Shown here: positions 60,001 through 64,000 of the stretch, in pieces
Layout: the number at the start of each line of letters is the position of its first letter
How positions within the stretch are numbered: the first letter of the stretch is position 1
NCBI GenBank assembly: GCA_964017045.1
Contig: OZ024809.1
Span: 25,667,618 to 25,731,617 of the forward strand
Length of the DNA: 64,000 bases
Direction of reading: 5' to 3'
From: Omphiscola glabra
Lineage: Eukaryota > Mollusca > Gastropoda > Lymnaeidae
Notes under the pieces: generated by a model
Seen by the model: the letters and a program-made list of their open reading frames with translations, nothing else
Database searches by the model: none
What the model was told of the DNA's origin: nothing
Translations under genes and position numbers: made by a program

Positions 60001-63000
60001 TTGTTAATTTTTTAAACTGATACCTGACAATTATTTTAAAAAAAAAGGTTATCACATTTAGACTTTAAAAAGGTGATTACAGTACTTGGAATCAAGTTAG
60101 CAGCACCACAAACAACAGGGGGAAGAAAGGCCAACAACCACAAAAATATACTAAAGGTTAAAACAAGGTTATATGAATGAAAAACACTTTAAAAAAATGC
60201 TAAAAAATAGAGCTTATTAACATTAGTATAATAAACCTCCTAAGCAGCCCTTGATACAAGAGATGATTTTGCTTCTTTAAACATATAGTGGGATGGCGCA
60301 TACAAGATCCATACAGCAGAAAATGTATTATAACAATGATGTCAGTTATTATATTGACCAATCATTTAACACTTTACAAATACCTTTTATCGAGGTATAA
60401 AAATAAGCTCTTGGGCTACACTGTTGAGAATTCATTTAAGAAAAATTAAAAATAGCTACCAAAACCTGATCATAATGAATATAAATGTATTTGTATTACT
60501 GTCACCAGTATGTGAAAAAAAGCATAGTATATAATAAACATAATCATTTGTTAAATGTTTATTTTGATTGTTTTTTTTGGTGGCTTACAGTAAATACAGA
60601 CAACTCACTATAACTCGTATTAGAGGTGTTGGGGGAGGAAGAAGGATCTCCACGTTATGAAAAGTCTGTTTTATGGGGGAAAAAAAATTTTTGGTTGATA
60701 CTGTGAACATAGCCCCTTGCATTAAACTACACAAACTTCTATGTTGTTATTTAGCCAACCAGCATGCAGCTGGAGTGTTACTAAATATCTAAGGAGACTC
60801 ATGCCAGGTAACAATTAATGCAACCAGTAGAAACAAAAAATTCACAGTCAAAGTTTTAGGGGGATAGAACAAAAACACATTTCAAACCCTAATGAAATTT
60901 TTAGAATTATCCCAAGTCCTGGGTTATCATGAGTATATCATAGTTCCATTTATCTAATCTTGATAATTTAACATTTGGGTGGAGCTTTCAAGTCATTAAT
61001 TATGCTACAAATCATCCACTTTCCAGAATGTCTATTTTTTGCTCAAAACTATCAATTATTTTTTTTATAGAGTTTTAACAATATAAACAAAAATCTAATT
61101 AAATATTTTAATTTTTCAAAAGAATATTTTTTAAAGTATTTGAATAATTTGGCTTGAATTGCTACTTCCTATCAATAGGCTCCTTCAAATCCCTCCATTT
61201 TATTGTACACCGTCCATTTTAAGTTTAAATGAAAAAGTAATTTTTTTAGGGGAATGCTGGAGTAGACATTAAAAGTTTGACTAAACGAACCAAAATCAAA
61301 ACCTCCTCTTTGCCTGTCTCCTCCAAACTGACCAATCCTCTGCCCTTCACCTGTAAATCGTCCCCTTGGTTCAACTAAATGACGCCTGTCTCCATCTTCA
61401 CCAGATCTCTGAGGAAAGCGGCTGCCTCGATCAGCCTGGAAGGGGTTGAAAGAAAACAAGAACATCAATTGTGAATTGTAAGCTACACAGGCAGGACAGA
61501 ACCTCAGACCACTGGTACAACACAGGCAGCACAGAACCTCAGACCACTGGTACAACACAGGCAGCACAGAACCTCAGACCCCTGGTACAACAACACAGAA
61601 CCTCAGACCACTGGTACAACAACACAGGCAGCACAGAACCTCTGACAACTAGTACAACAACACAGGCAGCACAGAACCTCAGACCACTGGTACAACAACA
61701 CAGGCAGCACAGAATCATCTCAGACCACTGGTACAACAACACAGGCAGCACAGACCACTGGTACAACAACACAGGCAGCACAGAACCTCAGACCACTAGT
61801 ACAACAACACAGGCAGCACAGAACCTCAGACCACTGGTACAACAACACAGGCAGCACAGAACCTCAGACCACTGGTAAAACAACACTGGCAACACAGAAC
61901 CTCAGACCACTGGTACAACAACACAGGCAACACAGAACCTCATACCACTGGTACAACACAGACAGCACAGAACCTCTGACAACTAGTACAACAACACAGG
62001 CAGCACAGAACTTCAGACCACTGGTACAACAACACAGGCAGCACAGAACTTCAGACCACTGGTACAACAACACAGGCAGGACAGAATCTCTCTCAGACCA
62101 CTGGTACAACAACATAGGCAGGACAGAATCTCTCTCAGACCACTGATACAACAACACAGGCAGGACAGAACACAGACCACTGGTACAACAACACAGGCAG
62201 GACAGAACCTCAGACCACTGGTACAACAACACAGGCAGGACAGAACCTCAGACCACTGGTACAACACAGGCAGGATAGAATCTCTCTCAGACCACTGGTA
62301 CAACAACACAGGCAGCACAGAACCTCAGACCACTGGTACAACAACACAGGCAGCACAGAACCTCAGACCACTGGTACAACAACACAGGCAGCACAGAACC
62401 TCAGACCACTGGTACAACAACACAGGCAGCACAGAACCTCAGACCACTGGTACAACAACACAGGCAGCACAGAACCTCAGACCACTGGTACAACAACACA
62501 GGCAGCACAGAACCTCAGACCACTGGTAAAACAACACAGGCAGCTCATAACCTCAGACCACTGGTACAACAACACAGGCAGCACAGAACATCAGACAACT
62601 AGTATAACAAGACATAGATTTAATGTCTGATTGCATTGTAACTTATGACTGAAACTTTTTACAACTGACTCCATTGAAAATGATCATTGCTACTATTGTA
62701 ACCGTTTCCTGATGTGGCAATCATCAGTTACCTTTGCCAGGTGGCCTCGCTTTCCTTTAGTTAACTTCAGTTACTTGATAAATTGATGGTACACACTACT
62801 GGCATAAAATATGAAGTAAGTCACGTTTCCACGCAATTACTATTTCATTGTCCCTAGCCATCCTTACAAGAGAACTGATACAAACAATTCTGAGGCCAAA
62901 ACATTTTCCCACAAAAATATGCAGAGCTTTAAAACCACTTCTTAAATTTAAACATCTATGCACTGGTGAGATCTTCATGCTACTTATATCAGTGGTCAAC

Positions 63001-64000
63001 TTACCACTGTTCCTTACATTTCCTTTTGATTAATTCATGGTGAGATATGTATAGAGGTAAATCTCTAGAACAACTTGACAAGGACTAAAACAAAAAATGC
63101 GTCCAATGCATGACTGCAAATCAAAAAGCTAGACCCACCTGTTGTGTTACCCTCCTGAGCCTGTCATCCATATCTTGTGACATGCCTCTCTTCTCTCTAT
63201 CCTTGACAGTTGCATCCCTGTGATCTCCTCTGCTACTGTCTCGTTCTCTCTGTCCCTCCTTGCGGTGCTCTACCCTGTCAAGTTTCACTCCATCTCGATT
63301 ATCCCTCCTAACGGCATCTTTTGAGTCCGCTTTCCCCGCCTTCTGATCCCTCCCCTCCTTCCGCCTGTCTCTAGAATCATTTCTGCCAGCTTTGACCAGC
63401 TTGGTCACTGTTTGAGAAAGAGTGCGTCGATTGGCATTTACCCTGTCACCCTTCCTGCCCCTATCTTTATCTCTCCCCCTGTCCAAGCTCTGTCTCTGTC
63501 TCGGTTCACTGCCACGATCCTTGGTCCTCACCCATGTTTCTGATTAAGAATGAAATAGTTCAAATGTTATGACCAGGATGAACAAAGACATCCATTTCTT
63601 AAACTCAGAAATTGTTTTGCTGTAAATTCATGTTCATAAATCTCCACCAATCTTTAAAACTGACATAAAAATTAATGAGTTACAAAAGTGAAATGAAAAA
63701 GAAGAGAACTATTTTGTTGGTAACAACACCACTCCCTGTGTCTGACATGGCCTAGTTTGTTTCATTTGAAATATTAATGAAAGGTCAACATCACTTTCAC
63801 ATAATATCTAAAAACTCTTCCAATTGCACTTGGGTATTTTTACTTGACATCATTTGCCAAAAAGATACCTGCACTTAGGTTATTATTATTTGACATCATA
63901 AACATACCTGCACTTCCTCCTCTTTTCTTCTTATCCCCCTTTACATCTTTGCGGACGGTGGATGCTATTGGAGATCTTGTCTTGTGAGTTCTGGATACAG
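49878..64000 (-). CDS. ZC3H13: ZC3H13/Flacc orthologue, m6A methyltransferase complex subunit, 5' end outside window
   Basis: ZC3H13 (Flacc in fly) is a nuclear scaffold of the m6A RNA methyltransferase regulatory complex; in fly it bridges the RBM15 and WTAP homologues. Thirteen phase-consistent exons encode about 1076 residues: a long basic/acidic RS-, RD- and RGG-rich region, then a conserved C-terminal part that identifies the family. The key blocks are DVFSDWSEDDDAD, GYEEISSDENDLDEE, ILDIDMASLLP, AEMGLSQAYAGDKLYQEV, ALERSGLLANFGLFRRAL and ENFRLSMQLFKQKK. In vertebrate ZC3H13 the same blocks stand in the same order (FSDWSDED, GYEPISDDELDEIL, DVDWSGLMP, GISKKLAGSELF, SLLSNLGPCC). The N-terminal CCCH finger must lie beyond 64000. 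Exons are listed in the two block entries. Confidence 0.93.
50036..50117. repeat. 22-bp tandem repeat, about 4 copies
   Basis: Units ATATGAATTATACCAAACAAAA repeat in the last intron of the ZC3H13-like gene, close to its last acceptor. Confidence 0.88.
50276..50388. repeat. 20-bp tandem repeat, about 5 copies
   Basis: The unit CGCTGTGTGTTACAGCAAAC repeats in the same intron. Confidence 0.93.
50636..50865. repeat. 33-bp minisatellite, about 7 copies
   Basis: Units TAGTGGCAGTCCATACAGAT followed by GTCAATGAGCCAG repeat with GAGATAG variants. Three frames stay open because 33 is divisible by three. Confidence 0.94.
54100..54310. repeat. 35-bp minisatellite, 6 copies
   Basis: The unit CTTTATTAAATCATTCATTA followed by CCAGATCACAATTCA repeats in the ZC3H13-like intron 54059-56203. 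Confidence 0.93.
54821..54994. mobile_element. hAT-type miniature element, 174 bp, nested in the pogo-like element
   Basis: The ends CAGTCGCGTAGCGAGG and GCTCGCTACGCCACTG are inverted repeats. A perfect 8-bp duplication CGTATACT lies at 54813-54820 and 54995-55002. The interior has CCCCGGGCGC motifs, as in 28791-29003. Confidence 0.9.
55265..55446. mobile_element. probable second nested element, GGGCCCCGC-rich
   Basis: The left side GGCCGGCCTTTGGCC and right side AGGGTCGGCC are imperfect inverted repeats enclosing several GGGCCCCGC or AGGCCCCGC copies. CTACCCAT occurs just before the left side and again shortly after the right side, a possible duplication. The family is not identified. Confidence 0.45.
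56204..64000 (-). CDS. ZC3H13: ZC3H13-like gene, low-complexity RS/RD/RGG exons
   Basis: Exons are 63908-64000 (runs off the edge), 63139-63539, 61303-61435, 59221-59295, 57829-58702, 56727-57024 and 56204-56336. They give runs such as DRGRDKDRGRKGDR, a glycine/arginine stretch GPGRGGGRDWEERGRR at the start of the 874-nt exon, lysine/serine-rich sequence, then SPSRDRRRPTDSRRYE and KRERSRSHTRSDSESRR. Such composition indicates a disordered region that binds RNA or splicing-type partners. The 3' limit of exon 61303-61435 is uncertain: both GGAG|GTTTTG and TTTTG|GTTCGT keep phase and both are weak donors. Confidence 0.88.
56540..56712. repeat. short interspersed tandem copies of a TACTAGTACCAAAATGCACTAG unit
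   Basis: Four imperfect copies separated by TTAAGTTGTCTCCAACTT spacers lie just downstream of the donor of exon 56727-57024. Confidence 0.85.
57331..57526 (+). mobile_element. SPIN-like hAT miniature element, 196 bp, complete
   Basis: It starts CAGCGGTTCTCAACCTGTGG and ends GGTTGAGAACCACTG. A perfect 8-bp duplication GTCTAGAT flanks it at 57323-57330 and 57527-57534. Both the GGGGTCGCCTAAGACCATC and GGGGGTCGCCAGAAC parts of the SPIN consensus are present. It is the longest of the three copies here and sits in a ZC3H13-like intron. Confidence 0.92.
59296..61302. other. ZC3H13-like intron without recognised elements
   Basis: AT-rich sequence with no conserved coding segment, no terminal repeats and no tandem array. 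Confidence 0.6.
61488..62615. repeat. 38-bp minisatellite, about 29 copies
   Basis: The unit CCTCAGACCACTGGTACAAC followed by AACACAGGCAGCACAGAA repeats with length variants, for example CAGGACAGAATCTCTCTCAG. The array begins about 50 bp upstream of the acceptor of exon 61303-61435 and fills much of the intron up to 63138. Open frames over it are artefacts. Confidence 0.96.

Noticed and set aside
61471..62318. Repeat proteins of the type TSDHWYNNTGSTEPQ or CLCCCTSGLR
   Set aside because: They are products of the 38-bp minisatellite in a ZC3H13-like intron. The frame changes from unit to unit.

Overview
The window is nuclear DNA from an animal, most likely a gastropod mollusc and plausibly a freshwater pulmonate snail. 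It is AT-rich and intron-dense, with consensus GT-AG introns, snail-type non-LTR retrotransposons, a tRNA-derived SINE, SPIN-like hAT miniature elements and about two dozen minisatellites. No bacterial or viral gene organisation is visible. The species is an inference; the animal origin and exon structures are read directly from the sequence.

Layout. (1) 732-20899, minus strand: thirty phase-consistent exons of UDP-glucose:glycoprotein glucosyltransferase (UGGT), the folding sensor of the ER glycoprotein quality-control cycle. The N-terminal sensor part (about 1150 residues) is present; the catalytic GT24 domain lies beyond the left edge. A candidate non-coding first exon sits near 27.1 kb. 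(2) About 21-39 kb: transposon-rich DNA with a SINE, L2/CR1-like LINE pieces, hAT elements and a broken hAT transposase, a Penelope-like remnant, telomere-like repeats and a duplicated GC-rich block at 29.8-31.7 kb. (3) 41353-47822, plus strand: a complete six-coding-exon cytosolic sulfotransferase of 306 residues, with a possible upstream 5'UTR exon at 38961-39020 and a minisatellite between its stop codon and poly(A) signal. (4) 49878 to beyond 64000, minus strand: thirteen exons of the C-terminal two thirds or so of a ZC3H13/Flacc orthologue, a subunit of the m6A RNA methyltransferase complex. It converges on the sulfotransferase gene; the CCCH finger end is outside the window.

The three genes have unrelated jobs (ER folding control, sulfonation, mRNA methylation) and nothing suggests a functional cluster. 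The most unusual feature is how the minisatellites arose. At least two UGGT arrays are built from exon-intron junctions, so they carry serial copies of real splice sites. A third array is built from a transposon terminus plus its flank. The SINE and a LINE also share a 3' hairpin with covarying stem bases, which points to the LINE that mobilises the SINE.
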